A stretch of DNA of 64,000 bases. It comes from Ruminiclostridium cellobioparum DSM 1351 = ATCC 15832 (GTDB lineage Bacteria > Bacillota > Clostridia > Acetivibrionales > DSM-1351). The position numbers and the translations under genes were made by a program. The stretch lies in NCBI RefSeq assembly GCF_000621505.1, contig NZ_KK211295.1, forward strand, positions 16,430 to 80,429, read 5' to 3'. Of this stretch, positions 36,781 to 45,471 are shown piece after piece (the stretch's first letter is position 1; each line of letters begins with the position of its first letter). The notes beneath the pieces are model-generated. The model was not told the origin of the DNA. It did no database searches and worked only from the letters and a program-made list of their open reading frames with translations.

Positions 36781-36893
36781 AAAAAACCTGTAGAACATTT
36801 TACTGTCCCACAGGTATAATGACTATCCTGCTGCCAATTAAGGCCCAGCCCCACGAACTAATTTTAGTTCATCGCCTGCTCAGTTTGTACTGT
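36781..36893 (-). ncRNA. NiCo (czcD) riboswitch with terminator
   Basis: Read on the minus strand, the leader contains CTGAGCAGGCGATGAAC, then GTGGGGCTGGGC and TTGGCAGCAGGATAGTCA, the conserved blocks of the NiCo riboswitch four-way junction. It is followed directly by a 12-bp hairpin (arms at 36786-36797 and 36804-36815) and a U7 run, an intrinsic terminator. The class binds Co2+ and Ni2+ and turns on efflux genes; the CDF gene begins about 95 bp downstream. The remainder of the 36687-37039 gap holds no gene. Confidence 0.92.
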
Positions 36894-37039
36894 AGATTAA
36901 TATGCAGTGCAAAGAGTACTAAATATATTATATCATACTTTTTTAGTTATTCAAGGTAAAATTTACCTCCCAGAAAATAATCGAAATAGAATCTTTCCAG
37001 TTAAAAAAGCTGGGGATAAAAGTTATTCGTTTCGGGGAG

Positions 37040-37495
37040 ATGGATAGGAAGGATTTCTTTATCCCTCCATTTGCCTTGCTGTTATTCTATATTGTGTTCT
37101 CAAGCACGTTTGGTCTGCCTGAAATCGGAGCTGAATTGTTCAATAATGAATTTGTCTGCTGGGTAGGGGTGATTGCATGTGTAATGGGGTATTTATTGTT
37201 TGTATATGCAATGATTTCGTTTGGAAAAAGCTTTCGTGTCGGTTTGGATGAAGATCACCCCGGAGAACTTGTTACCACTGGTGCATTTGCAATCAGCCGT
37301 AATCCAATATATACGGCATTCGGATTGGTTCTGACAGGATTATTTTTGATTATTCCGAATTGGATAATATTGATTTATGCTATTGCAGGTATATGGCTGT
37401 TCAATCGCCAAATCCTACTTGAAGAAGAATCGCTAAGAAAGATATATGGCGAAAAATATGCGGAATACTGCAATAGAGTTAGACGTTTTCTATAA
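37040..37495 (+). CDS. Isoprenylcysteine/phospholipid methyltransferase family membrane protein
   Basis: A 151-residue membrane protein with four or five hydrophobic segments. The C-terminal half shows the ICMT/PEMT signature: GELVTTGAFAISRNPIYTA (the G-xxRNPxY motif) and EEESLRKIYGEKYAEYCNRVRRF (the SAM-binding E-E and YxxYxxxVRRF tail). Members methylate lipids, thiols or amines; the bacterial substrate is usually unknown. The ATG follows GGGGAG. It stands alone on the plus strand between the CDF and a tRNA. Confidence 0.85.
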   Translation: MDRKDFFIPPFALLLFYIVFSSTFGLPEIGAELFNNEFVCWVGVIACVMGYLLFVYAMISFGKSFRVGLDEDHPGELVTTGAFAISRNPIYTAFGLVLTGLFLIIPNWIILIYAIAGIWLFNRQILLEEESLRKIYGEKYAEYCNRVRRFL

Positions 37496-37583
37496 GAATC
37501 ATTTGCATTTGCATGGAGGATTTAAATTCGAATAAAAAAACACCTTCATGAGATATAACTTCAAATAACTTTTCATTTAACAT
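37479..37583 (-). pseudogene. N-terminal fragment of a pyridoxamine 5'-phosphate oxidase-like gene
   Basis: A strong GGAGGAG site leads to a 34-codon frame beginning MLNEKLFEVISHEGV. This matches the usual start of small FMN-binding pyridoxamine-oxidase-like proteins (LNEK..EVL.HEGV). The match stops after about 15 residues and the frame ends inside the neighbouring methyltransferase gene. It looks like the 5' end of a gene lost by deletion. Confidence 0.4.
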
Positions 37584-37696
37584 TCTTTCTCCTCCTCTTT
37601 TTACCGGCACATTGAAAGGCTGGCACCATTAGCATAACGTCAAATTGTATTTATTAAAATAACCAATTACAAATAAGGGATTTTTTTAATATGGTA

Positions 37697-37725
37697 TTGA
37701 CAAGTTATAAAATTGTTCATATAAT
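37697..37725 (+). promoter_or_regulatory. Perfect sigma-A promoter of tRNA-Lys
   Basis: TTGACA (37697-37702), a 17-bp spacer and TATAAT (37720-37725) are exact consensus, about 45 bp upstream of the tRNA. Confidence 0.85.
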
Positions 37726-37770
37726 AAATAAGCTGCCTGGAGATAACAGCAGCATGTATTGCTTATAAAT

Positions 37771-37846
37771 GCGCCATTAGCTCAGTTGGTAGAGCACCTG
37801 ACTCTTAATCAGGGTGTCCCGGGTTCGAATCCCTGATGGCGCACCA
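37771..37846 (+). tRNA. tRNA-Lys(CTT)
   Basis: A complete cloverleaf: acceptor GCGCCAT/ATGGCGC, D-arm with AGCTCAGTTGGTAGAGC, anticodon stem CCTGA/TCAGG around the loop CTCTTAA (anticodon CTT), T-arm with GGGTTCGAATCCC, discriminator A and an encoded CCA. Confidence 0.98.
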
Positions 37847-37895
37847 AACAAAGAAAAACCATACATCCTGGGATGTATGGTTTTTCTTTGTTTGG
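37844..37895 (+). terminator. 25-bp perfect hairpin terminator after tRNA-Lys
   Basis: The sequence from the encoded CCA onward (37844-37868) is repeated exactly in inverted form at 37871-37895, with a 2-nt loop. The stem contains an A5/T5 tract. It ends the tRNA transcript and could work in both directions. Nothing else is seen between 37896 and 38113. Confidence 0.75.
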
Positions 37896-38113
37896 TACCT
37901 TATTAGTTCTTTAAATGGTTCTTTATTTAGTCCTTTATATATTTCTTTGTCGAGTCCTCCGCCATTTATTGTTTAGGTTATTAAACCCTAAAAATCAAAA
38001 AATTAATTAAATTTGGTTATATTGAAATTTGCCAGCATTCGCACAGGATAATTTTCAACAGCCTGTAGAAACTATAATGGGTTTAAAAAATATAGTTTTT
38101 GGGAGGTATGAAA

Positions 38114-38533
38114 ATGGGTCAATCAGGAAATATTGATGCAAAAAACGACGAATCCCTGGTGTATACGGATTTGGCTTCATCCGGCTGTAACGAATGCGGC
38201 TCTGAAAGTTTTAACGTTGAGCTTTCAGATAAAGTCTCAGATGAGAATTATTCCAAAGGCGTAATATTCACAACTTTTGGGAACAATGTCAGGCTGACTT
38301 ACGACGGACAGCTGGCGAAAAGCGGAGCCGCCGAAGTATTTGCAGTAATAAGTACCGTTGATGGCAATAACGCACAGAATACCTCAACCTACCCTATGAA
38401 TAGTACCAACCGTCAAATTTATGAATTATCTATCCCTGCCCGGATTGGAAGCCAGATAAATGTTGCCTTCAAAGACAGTTCAAATAACTGGGATAATAAT
38501 TCAGGCAAAAACTATAGTTATTTTATCCAATAA
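38114..38533 (+). CDS. Small protein with a carbohydrate-binding-like beta-sandwich
   Basis: A 139-residue protein. The ATG at 38114 has GGGAGG seven bases upstream; two nearer in-frame starts overlap that site. No signal peptide is seen. An N-terminal stretch has a CNEC pair. Residues 55-139 (VRLTYDGQLAKSG, VFAVISTVDGNN, YELSIPARIGSQINVAFKDSS, NWDNNSGKNYSYFI) resemble starch-binding CBM25/26-like or Ig-fold modules, with Trp and Asn near the end. No catalytic domain or dockerin is attached. The function is not known. Confidence 0.75.
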   Translation: MGQSGNIDAKNDESLVYTDLASSGCNECGSESFNVELSDKVSDENYSKGVIFTTFGNNVRLTYDGQLAKSGAAEVFAVISTVDGNNAQNTSTYPMNSTNRQIYELSIPARIGSQINVAFKDSSNNWDNNSGKNYSYFIQ

Positions 38534-38544
38534 CCAGAATAGGT

Positions 38545-38591
38545 AGCCCACCGGCTGCCTATTTCAATTTGTCACTTCTGACCGGTGGGCT
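38545..38591. terminator. GC-rich inverted repeat between convergent genes
   Basis: AGCCCACCGG (38545-38554) and CCGGTGGGCT (38582-38591) form a perfect 10-bp stem just after the CBM-like gene. No clear T-run follows on either side, so termination is likely but not certain. Confidence 0.4.
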
Positions 38592-38660
38592 GTAACATCT
38601 TGAAGGTATATTGCACAGCAAAAACGTATATTTGTCCTGCAGCTGGTACCTGGAAGATAA

Positions 38661-39242
38661 TCATAAAAATATACTTTTTCTGTCGGGCAGCAATTCTTTC
38701 GAAGTCAGATGTATCAGCAGCTCCTCAGCCGCCGACAGGTTTGCGATACCGCATATTACATACATCCACCAGTTCGAAGAATAGTTTAGAAGAAAAATGG
38801 GAATTAGAAATAAAAGCAGTCCTGTGACCTTATTGGAATACGTATGAAGAATTGCAAAAGATTTATATTTCAAAAATACTATTGCCATTGAGATAATTCT
38901 GATAACAAAAACCAATAAAATCCAAATAACTATTTGAGCAGGAATACTTATAACTGGATATAATTTGAAAAACAAAACCGCCACCATTACCAGATCCGCT
39001 GCTGAATCCAGCCTTGCACCAATCGGACTGGAAGTTCCTGTTTTCCTTGCAATAAATCCGTCCAGCATATCACTTATTCCACAAAGAACATATATGATGT
39101 AAAAGGCAATACTGAGCGGCTTTATTGCAATAAGGCATAAGGCAAGAACTATCCTTGTTATGGACAGACAATTTGGTATTGCCTTTACTATACGGCCTGG
39201 TGCTGCGGTTTTAGCTGCATTTTTTGCAGTGTTATGGGACAT
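38661..39242 (-). CDS. CDP-alcohol phosphatidyltransferase
   Basis: A 193-residue membrane enzyme with about five or six helices. The family signature DGx2ARx8Gx3Dx3D is complete (SDMLDGFIAR...GARLDSAAD). It transfers a phosphatidyl group from CDP-diacylglycerol to an alcohol such as glycerol phosphate. The sequence is not clearly the housekeeping PgsA, and the acceptor is unknown. It lies alone, convergent with the CBM-like gene. Confidence 0.88.
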   Translation of the reverse strand: MSHNTAKNAAKTAAPGRIVKAIPNCLSITRIVLALCLIAIKPLSIAFYIIYVLCGISDMLDGFIARKTGTSSPIGARLDSAADLVMVAVLFFKLYPVISIPAQIVIWILLVFVIRIISMAIVFLKYKSFAILHTYSNKVTGLLLFLIPIFLLNYSSNWWMYVICGIANLSAAEELLIHLTSKELLPDRKSIFL

Positions 39243-39251
39243 ATAACTACC

Positions 39252-39344
39252 TCAGTTGAAAGTAAGTACAAGTTTAATATACTCGCCTTTGTCAATTATA
39301 CCGTTATTATTTGAATCAAGTTCAGCAACAAGATAAATATTATT
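39252..39344 (-). pseudogene. EF-hand/dockerin-like tail fragment
   Basis: An open stretch of about 30 codons ends in LVAELDSNNNGIIDKGEYIK, a calcium-binding EF-hand-like loop as found in dockerins. A stop lies just upstream in frame and there is no start. It is probably the 3' end of a deleted gene. Confidence 0.35.
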
Positions 39345-39407
39345 TTACCATATTACTTTCAGTTTCAAAATATAGTTCGTTAATATATGCTAAAAGTCTA
39401 ACCAAGT

Positions 39408-39765
39408 CTACTTATATGTACCGTTGCTTTTATCCTCTTCCGGTCCAATGCCGAATTTAACAAAGCAATACCTGTCGTTCCAGACATCTGTCCCCGGCTC
39501 TATGCCGTACTCCTGCTTTTCTTCCCAGCCTGCCAGTCCGTGAAAGGTTGAAGGTGCCACGCTATAACTTTCTCCTAAATTGTGATGGGGGCTGATTCTG
39601 ATGGAATTTCCTTTTTAATATAACCTCATTTATTCCATTCCTGAAGTCGGGCCTTTCTTTCTGATAGACAGACAAACCTGCCAGACCGTTAGCCACGTCA
39701 GCGATAACCTCCATGTTAAATTTTGACCAATCTACAGAATTTTTTAAACCCACTCTGACAAGCAT
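39408..39765 (-). pseudogene. Frameshifted gene remnant, family unknown
   Basis: Two overlapping minus-strand frames seem to be one protein. The first (MLVRVGLKNSVDWSKFNM..., about 50 sensible residues) runs out near 39600. The second continues with HNLGESYSVAPSTFHGLAG, WEEKQEYGIEPGTD and CFVKFGIGPEEDK to a stop at 39408. A single frameshift near 39590 would join them. I do not recognise the family. Confidence 0.4.
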
Positions 39766-39875
39766 CTTATCTTAAACTATTAGGACCTTGTACATATTGA
39801 CTCCTAGCTCACTGGCTTTTGCTCATATATCTTTATACTAATGGGTATCGGATCGAAATAATTATATACTTTACG

Positions 39876-39903
39876 TTACCAATATACAAGTTTCAAGTAT
39901 AAT
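39876..39903 (+). promoter_or_regulatory. Candidate promoter of the diguanylate cyclase gene
   Basis: TTACCA (4 of 6), a 16-bp spacer and a perfect TATAAT lie about 130 bp before the coding start. Confidence 0.4.
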
Positions 39904-40030
39904 ACGATTGAGTCAATTTACTGTAGCTAAGCCCTCCAAATTAACATTTAACACTATATTTATGTTTCATATGATTGCGGGGTGGTAGTATAATAATAAA
40001 TTGTCGAAAATTGCTTTTAATGGGGGACAA

Positions 40031-41110
40031 ATGTTTAGAGATTTCGTAATAAATTCAGGAATGTTAATAGCATTTTTAAGTATATGTTACCAGATCTTCC
40101 GCAACACCGGCTTGAACCCTCAGCTCCCTATAGGGTTGAAAATCAAAATGGGTTTGATTTTCGGAATCATGGGCATGGTATTAGTTGAGTTTTCAGTTAA
40201 GCTCACAAATCATCTTATAGTGGATCTGCGTATCTTGCCGATACTAATAGCCTGCCTCTATGGAGGTTTTATACCCGGAATATTTGCAAGTTCCACCATT
40301 GCCGTGTTCCGTATAATAAGGTTCGGCTTTTCAATCACTGCGTTTGCAGCCTCAATCTCTACCTTTATACTTCCTCTTCTAACCTACCCGCTTTTCAGAA
40401 AACAAAAGCAGCTTTGGAAAAAATGGATTTATGGCTCAATCATTTTCGAATTTATCATAAGTCTGAACTATGCGGTATTTATTGACGGCATGAAAAATAA
40501 ATTTTTGATTATTACACTGTTTTGTTCTGTCACAAGCCTTATTGCCTTTTTAATTTATTATTACATAGGATACCTGGAAGCATATACTTTTGCCTTCAGG
40601 CGTTATCAACAGGAGTCCAAAAAGGATTTTCTGACAGGTCTCAATAATGCCCGGCAATTTGATGCCATATATAATAATATAATAGAAAAATCAAAAACAG
40701 ATAAACGGCAAATTTCATTACTGTTTCTGGATATTGACTTTTTTAAAAAGGTTAATGATACTTACGGACATGAAGACGGTGATATTGTTTTAAAGACCCT
40801 GGGAGACCTTCTTATCCATAACTGCAGGGATATAGATATCGTTTCAAGGAATGGAGGGGAAGAGTTCTCTGTTATACTGCCCGATTGTACTTCGGACTTG
40901 GCACTGGAAATCGCCGAACGGCTGCGTAAAAAGGTTGAGAACACATCTTTCATATTATCAAATGGTGTCATTATTAAAATAACCATTTCTATCGGTATAT
41001 CCTCCTACCCTGATAAAATTTCCAATATAAATATTTTAAAGGAAAAAGCCGACGAAGCTCTTTATTCTGCAAAACGTGCCGGGCGAAACAGGGTTGTACA
41101 GGCAAAATAA
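40031..41110 (+). CDS. Membrane diguanylate cyclase (5TM-5TMR_LYT sensor, GGDEF)
   Basis: About 360 residues; the ATG at 40031 follows GGGGGA, and a TTG start ten codons earlier is less likely. Residues 5-190 form a 5TMR_LYT-type membrane sensor with five or six helices (for example RILPILIACLYGGFIPGIFASS). The GGDEF domain begins KDFLTGLNNARQFD and has an intact NGGEEF active site. An RDID inhibitory site lies five residues before it, as in PleD. It should make cyclic di-GMP from two GTP under product inhibition. No EAL domain. It stands alone; the signal is unknown. Confidence 0.92.
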   Translation: MFRDFVINSGMLIAFLSICYQIFRNTGLNPQLPIGLKIKMGLIFGIMGMVLVEFSVKLTNHLIVDLRILPILIACLYGGFIPGIFASSTIAVFRIIRFGFSITAFAASISTFILPLLTYPLFRKQKQLWKKWIYGSIIFEFIISLNYAVFIDGMKNKFLIITLFCSVTSLIAFLIYYYIGYLEAYTFAFRRYQQESKKDFLTGLNNARQFDAIYNNIIEKSKTDKRQISLLFLDIDFFKKVNDTYGHEDGDIVLKTLGDLLIHNCRDIDIVSRNGGEEFSVILPDCTSDLALEIAERLRKKVENTSFILSNGVIIKITISIGISSYPDKISNINILKEKADEALYSAKRAGRNRVVQAK

Positions 41111-41205
41111 TTTTTGTAAAACTTTTAAATCTTATCCCAACAACTTTAACATAACTCCTCAGATTTGAATATTATGTATCAACAACGAATTTGAGGTGAT
41201 TTATA

Positions 41206-42249
41206 ATGTTAAATATTCCGTTGCTAACCAGCGATATCGTAAGTTTTAACCTCTGGTTTTCAATTTTTCTTATTGCAATTTTTGCAGTAATATTGTCGGG
41301 TCCTATCTTATATGAATATATATCCTACCGGGTTTCTTACAGAAGGGCTGAAAAGAGATATTACTCAGCTGTTAAAAAGGACTTTTCAGAACAAAGAGAC
41401 GATGGGGGAGGCGGTTCTATTGATGAGCTGATAGGTACTGCCGGATATGCCTATAATCAAACAAATGACCTGTTCTTTTCAACGATGTATGCATGGCAGA
41501 GAAGCATGGGCTACTGCAGACTTTATGATGAAGCCGCCGCCCCCCTGGGGATGATTATTGACAGTGAGCCAATACGTTTTTCCTATGCCGGAAGGCGCTG
41601 GCTCATTGAGTTCTGGAAGGGTCAATACGGTATGACCACAGGCTGTGAACTCGGAGTCTACTCCAGCCAGTGGCCAGACCTGAATATTCCGGGTGTGTTT
41701 GACGGCACCTTCTATACCTGCGCCAGCAATGAAGACAGACTTTATATGGGCTTTGTGCTTTATAAGAACGGCGAAGAGCTGTTTAACAGAAAGGGCAGGC
41801 ACTGGTGGCTGACAGCCTTCAAACTGGGTGAATATTCAGAGCCTTCCGAACTGTCCATGGATGTCTATATAACCTTAAAGAGCCGCGGAATGAGAGATGC
41901 ATTCCTGAAGGCTCTTCAGAGGGCCGGCTATAAAGAAGGTGATTATGAAGTCAGAAAAAACACCGTTGCGCTCTTTTACGACAAGCCCCATTCCAGACAA
42001 CCCTACACCAGGTCGGCAGTTACAGATAAAATGATGCTTGCACAACTCAAAAGAAATTGCGACGTATATCAAACCCTTACAAAAGGCTACACCAGTATGA
42101 AAGATAAGATAAAAGCTGTTAAAGAGGGTTCACCTGAATTATATACCGAGCTGTTCAAGATAGGTAAGACAGCCTCAATATTCAGCGTCTTCGACAAAAT
42201 AAAGGACTATTTGAATATTGAAGTTGATGGCAATCAGCTCCCCAAGTGA
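41206..42249 (+). CDS. DUF4474-domain membrane-anchored protein
   Basis: A 347-residue protein with one N-terminal membrane helix (about 15-42) and a soluble domain. The segments DLFFSTMYAWQRSMGYCRLYDEAAAPLGMI-type, IDSEPIRFSYAGRRWLIEFWKGQYGMTTGCE and DGTFYTCASNEDRLYM fit the DUF4474 family. The family's role is unknown. The gene ends four bases into an alternative GTG start of the metallophosphoesterase, so the two are translationally close and probably work together. A GAGGTG site precedes the ATG. Confidence 0.82.
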   Translation: MLNIPLLTSDIVSFNLWFSIFLIAIFAVILSGPILYEYISYRVSYRRAEKRYYSAVKKDFSEQRDDGGGGSIDELIGTAGYAYNQTNDLFFSTMYAWQRSMGYCRLYDEAAAPLGMIIDSEPIRFSYAGRRWLIEFWKGQYGMTTGCELGVYSSQWPDLNIPGVFDGTFYTCASNEDRLYMGFVLYKNGEELFNRKGRHWWLTAFKLGEYSEPSELSMDVYITLKSRGMRDAFLKALQRAGYKEGDYEVRKNTVALFYDKPHSRQPYTRSAVTDKMMLAQLKRNCDVYQTLTKGYTSMKDKIKAVKEGSPELYTELFKIGKTASIFSVFDKIKDYLNIEVDGNQLPK

Positions 42250-42260
42250 GGTCGGGTATT

Positions 42261-43166
42261 ATGAATAAATTAGACAGGGTCACCAATGTATATAACAAAT
42301 CGGACATAATACCTTTTGATGATACCTCCAAGTTTGTATTAATGAGTGATTGTCATAGAGGTGACGGAAGCCGTTCCGATAATTTTTTAAGTAACAGAAA
42401 TATTTATTATTCAGCATTATCTCAATACTATTATCACAACTTTACTTATATAGAGTTGGGTGATGGTGATGAGCTTTGGGAAAACAGGCGTCTGTCGGAT
42501 ATCATACAGATCCATAAGGAGGTTTTTGGACTGCTGTCCAAGTTCCATGATGATCAAAGACTCTATCTCATGTACGGTAATCATGATATGGAAAAGAGAA
42601 ATTATAAATATGTCAACAGAAATATACAACGCTACTATGCTCAGCGCGAACAGGAGGATCCAAACATTTTTAATAATGTAAAAGTTCATGAAGGACTGGT
42701 TTTAAGGCACTCCGAGTCAGACGACAAAATTCTTCTCATTCATGGGCACCAGGTGGATACCATGAGCAGTTCCTTCTGGAGGCTGAGTAAATTCCTGGTA
42801 AGATATGTCTGGAAGCCGCTTGAAAATTTCGGGGTAAATGACCCGACAAGTGCGGCAAAAAATTATAAGAAGAAAATATCAATTGCAAAAAAGCTTACAA
42901 AATGGGTTGCCAGGGAAAAGCATATACTGATTGCAGGGCATAATCACAGACCATCCTTTCCCGATGTGGGGCAGGTTCCATACTTCAATGACGGAAGCTG
43001 TATCCATCCCAATGCAATTACAGCTATAGAAATTTCCAACGGTACCATTTGCCTGGTTAAGTGGAGCGAAAAAGTAAAAAATGATGGTTCGCTGTATATT
43101 GCAAGAGATATCCTGGGCGGTCCAAACAATCTGCAGGATTATTTTGCTTGGCTGCATAAGCATTAA
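42261..43166 (+). CDS. Metallophosphoesterase
   Basis: About 301 residues. The ATG at 42261 follows GAGGTCGGG; a GTG at 42246 overlaps the previous stop. The metal-binding motifs are MSDCHRGDG (D-x-H variant), GDGDELW, YGNHDM, HGHQVD and AGHNHRP, in the usual calcineurin-like order. No signal peptide. The substrate is unknown. It is followed by a strong terminator, so it closes the DUF4474 operon. Confidence 0.9.
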   Translation: MNKLDRVTNVYNKSDIIPFDDTSKFVLMSDCHRGDGSRSDNFLSNRNIYYSALSQYYYHNFTYIELGDGDELWENRRLSDIIQIHKEVFGLLSKFHDDQRLYLMYGNHDMEKRNYKYVNRNIQRYYAQREQEDPNIFNNVKVHEGLVLRHSESDDKILLIHGHQVDTMSSSFWRLSKFLVRYVWKPLENFGVNDPTSAAKNYKKKISIAKKLTKWVAREKHILIAGHNHRPSFPDVGQVPYFNDGSCIHPNAITAIEISNGTICLVKWSEKVKNDGSLYIARDILGGPNNLQDYFAWLHKH

Positions 43167-43217
43167 TGCATACATTTAATGTTTAATCGGTAAAACATAT
43201 ATTTAAGGCAATATTCC

Positions 43218-43283
43218 GGGAAGGAACAGCTGCAACCCTGGCCAAATCGTCAGGGCTGCAGCTGTTCCTTCCTTTTTCTTTTT
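43218..43283 (+). terminator. Intrinsic terminator after the metallophosphoesterase gene
   Basis: A GC-rich hairpin with arms GGAAGGAACAGCTGCA and TGCAGCTGTTCCTTCC plus a CCCTG/CAGGG top, followed by TTTTTCTTTTT. Confidence 0.92.
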
Positions 43284-43365
43284 GAAAAACTCAACTTCCT
43301 TTCATAAAACCATCACATTCATTTTTTAAAATTAAAATGTCAAATACAAAAGGAGGATGCACATT

Positions 43366-45291
43366 ATGCATAATAAAAGATCAAAATACAAGTTCACTCC
43401 TGTTTTAATTGCTGTACTGCTTGGCTTTTCATTGACAGCCTGCACAGCCGGGAATTCAGATACGGCCGCATCCATAAATTCCGGTTCGGCTTCCCAGGCA
43501 GCCGTGGGGTCAATGGCTGCCAATACAGGTACGGCACAGGCAGGTACTGCAGCAAAAGCTGATGTATCAGTACAGTATGACTCGGATGACGAGAACGCCA
43601 GCTGGAACACCGGGGATGCGACAAATATATTTTTAAAAACAAATGCCATAACCTGGGATGGAGCCGGAGTCGCAATAAAAGACAACAATGTATCAATTAC
43701 TTCTGCAGGAACATATATTATAAGCGGAACCTTAAACGGCGGGCAAGTCCTGGTAGACACTGAAGACAAGGGAACAGTGAGACTTGTTCTGAACGGAGCG
43801 AATATTACAAGTTCCGACAGTTCACCAGTCTATATAACCCGGGCTAAAAAGACAGTAATAGTACTGGCAGAAGGCTCAAATAACAATTTAACCGACAGCA
43901 AAACATATGTTTTATCAAATAAGGATTCCGATGAGCCCAATGCAACCATCTTCTCAAAATCCGATCTGACTGTCAACGGAACAGGCTCATTGACGGTAAA
44001 TGCAAATTACAAAAACGCTATCACAAGTAAGGATGAATTAAAAATCATGAGCGGCAACATAACTGTGAATTCAACAGGGGATGGCATCAGGGGCAGGGAT
44101 TTTGTCGCAGTAAAAAACGGAATAGTGAATGTCAATGCCCGGCAGGACGGCATCAAATCAAACAATGATGAAGACTCCCAAAAAGGCTTTGTCTTAATTG
44201 AAGACGGCACCGTAAGCATAACAGCCCAGGAGGATGGAATCCAAGCTGAAACAAACGTTGTGGTCAAAACAGGAGATATCAGGATATCTTCCGGCGGCGG
44301 CAGTGCCAATGGAGAGACAAAACCGGACAATCAACCGGGTATTGCTGACACCGGCAGTGACTCCGACAGTAAAAAAGGCATCAAAGCAGCAGCCGGTATC
44401 ACCGTATACGGCGGAACTATCGATATCGACTCGGCAGATGACTCTCTCCATTCCAACAGCAGCATTTCAATAAATGGCGGATATGTCACTGCTGCTTCAG
44501 GAGATGATGGTATTCATGCCGATTCAAGTATTGAAATAAACAATGGCGAAATTAATATAACCAGGGCCTGTGAAGGTATCGAAAGCACCAGTATAACAAT
44601 TAACGGCGGTGACATCCGTATAAACACAAGCGATGACGGAATAAATGCTTCAGACGGCACAGGCAGTTCACCCGTTGGCCGACGCCCGGGACAAAATAAT
44701 TCAAATTCTTCAGGAAGTGCTTCCTTGAATATAAACGGCGGTTACATTTACGTCAATTCCGCCGGAGACAGCCTTGATGCAAACGGCTCAATCCTTATGA
44801 CAAACGGAACGGTAATAATCAGCGGCCCCACTGAAAACAATAACGGCGCCCTCGATTATGACGGAGCCTTCAAAATGACGGGAGGCTTTCTGGCAGCTGC
44901 CGGAAGTTCCGGAATGGCACAGGCACCCGGCACCGCCTCTACTCAAAATTCCGCAATGATATCCTTCGCCCAGACAATGCCGGCAGGTACGATGGTTCAC
45001 ATAAAGTCCAGTGACAGTAAGGACCTGCTCACTTTTACACCGGAAAAAGACTATCAGACAATAGTGATAAGTTCACCGGAGATTAAAACAGGTACAACCT
45101 ATGACGTTTATTACGGAGGCAATTCGGGCGGAACGGAAAAAGACGGCCTCTTCACAGGCGGCACATACAGCGGAGGTACAAAATATGAAAGTTTTACAGT
45201 CTCGGAGGTCGTGACTGCTGTTGGAACTACAGGACATAGCGGTCCCGGCGGCAAAGGCTTCATGGGAGGCGGCAGTCCCGGAAATCCCTGA
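43366..45291 (+). CDS. DUF4353-type carbohydrate-binding-domain lipoprotein (parallel beta-helix)
   Basis: A 641-residue exported protein. The ATG at 43366 is 9 bases after AGGAGG; an ATG three codons earlier overlaps that site. The signal peptide ends in LTAC, a good lipobox. After an Ala/Ser/Thr-rich linker, residues 70-520 repeat short blocks of the form LTVNGTGSLTVNA, DGIRGRDFVAVKNG, DGIKSNND, DGIQAETNVVVKTG and DGIHADSSIEINNGE, the rungs of a beta-helix. The C-terminal region is Gly-rich (GPGGKGFMGGG). It matches proteins annotated as carbohydrate-binding domain (DUF4353). It leads the VTC and DUF4956 genes on the same strand and is likely anchored on the cell surface. Confidence 0.85.
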   Translation: MHNKRSKYKFTPVLIAVLLGFSLTACTAGNSDTAASINSGSASQAAVGSMAANTGTAQAGTAAKADVSVQYDSDDENASWNTGDATNIFLKTNAITWDGAGVAIKDNNVSITSAGTYIISGTLNGGQVLVDTEDKGTVRLVLNGANITSSDSSPVYITRAKKTVIVLAEGSNNNLTDSKTYVLSNKDSDEPNATIFSKSDLTVNGTGSLTVNANYKNAITSKDELKIMSGNITVNSTGDGIRGRDFVAVKNGIVNVNARQDGIKSNNDEDSQKGFVLIEDGTVSITAQEDGIQAETNVVVKTGDIRISSGGGSANGETKPDNQPGIADTGSDSDSKKGIKAAAGITVYGGTIDIDSADDSLHSNSSISINGGYVTAASGDDGIHADSSIEINNGEINITRACEGIESTSITINGGDIRINTSDDGINASDGTGSSPVGRRPGQNNSNSSGSASLNINGGYIYVNSAGDSLDANGSILMTNGTVIISGPTENNNGALDYDGAFKMTGGFLAAAGSSGMAQAPGTASTQNSAMISFAQTMPAGTMVHIKSSDSKDLLTFTPEKDYQTIVISSPEIKTGTTYDVYYGGNSGGTEKDGLFTGGTYSGGTKYESFTVSEVVTAVGTTGHSGPGGKGFMGGGSPGNP

Positions 45292-45471
45292 TCGCATATG
45301 CTTTTCACGTAAAAGAAATATTTCTCAATTATATCTCATAACACTTTAAATTTAATATTTGTCTTTCATCATATCAAATTTTTGTTAAATCAGTATTAAT
45401 TTATTGTAAAAATATGGTAAAATATATCCAGGAATGACAATTTGATTATTACATCAGACAGGAGGTTTATT

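Noticed and set aside
36669..36959. Plus-strand 96-codon frame between the CDF and the methyltransferase
   Set aside because: It is the antisense of the NiCo riboswitch and its terminator; no ribosome site or family.
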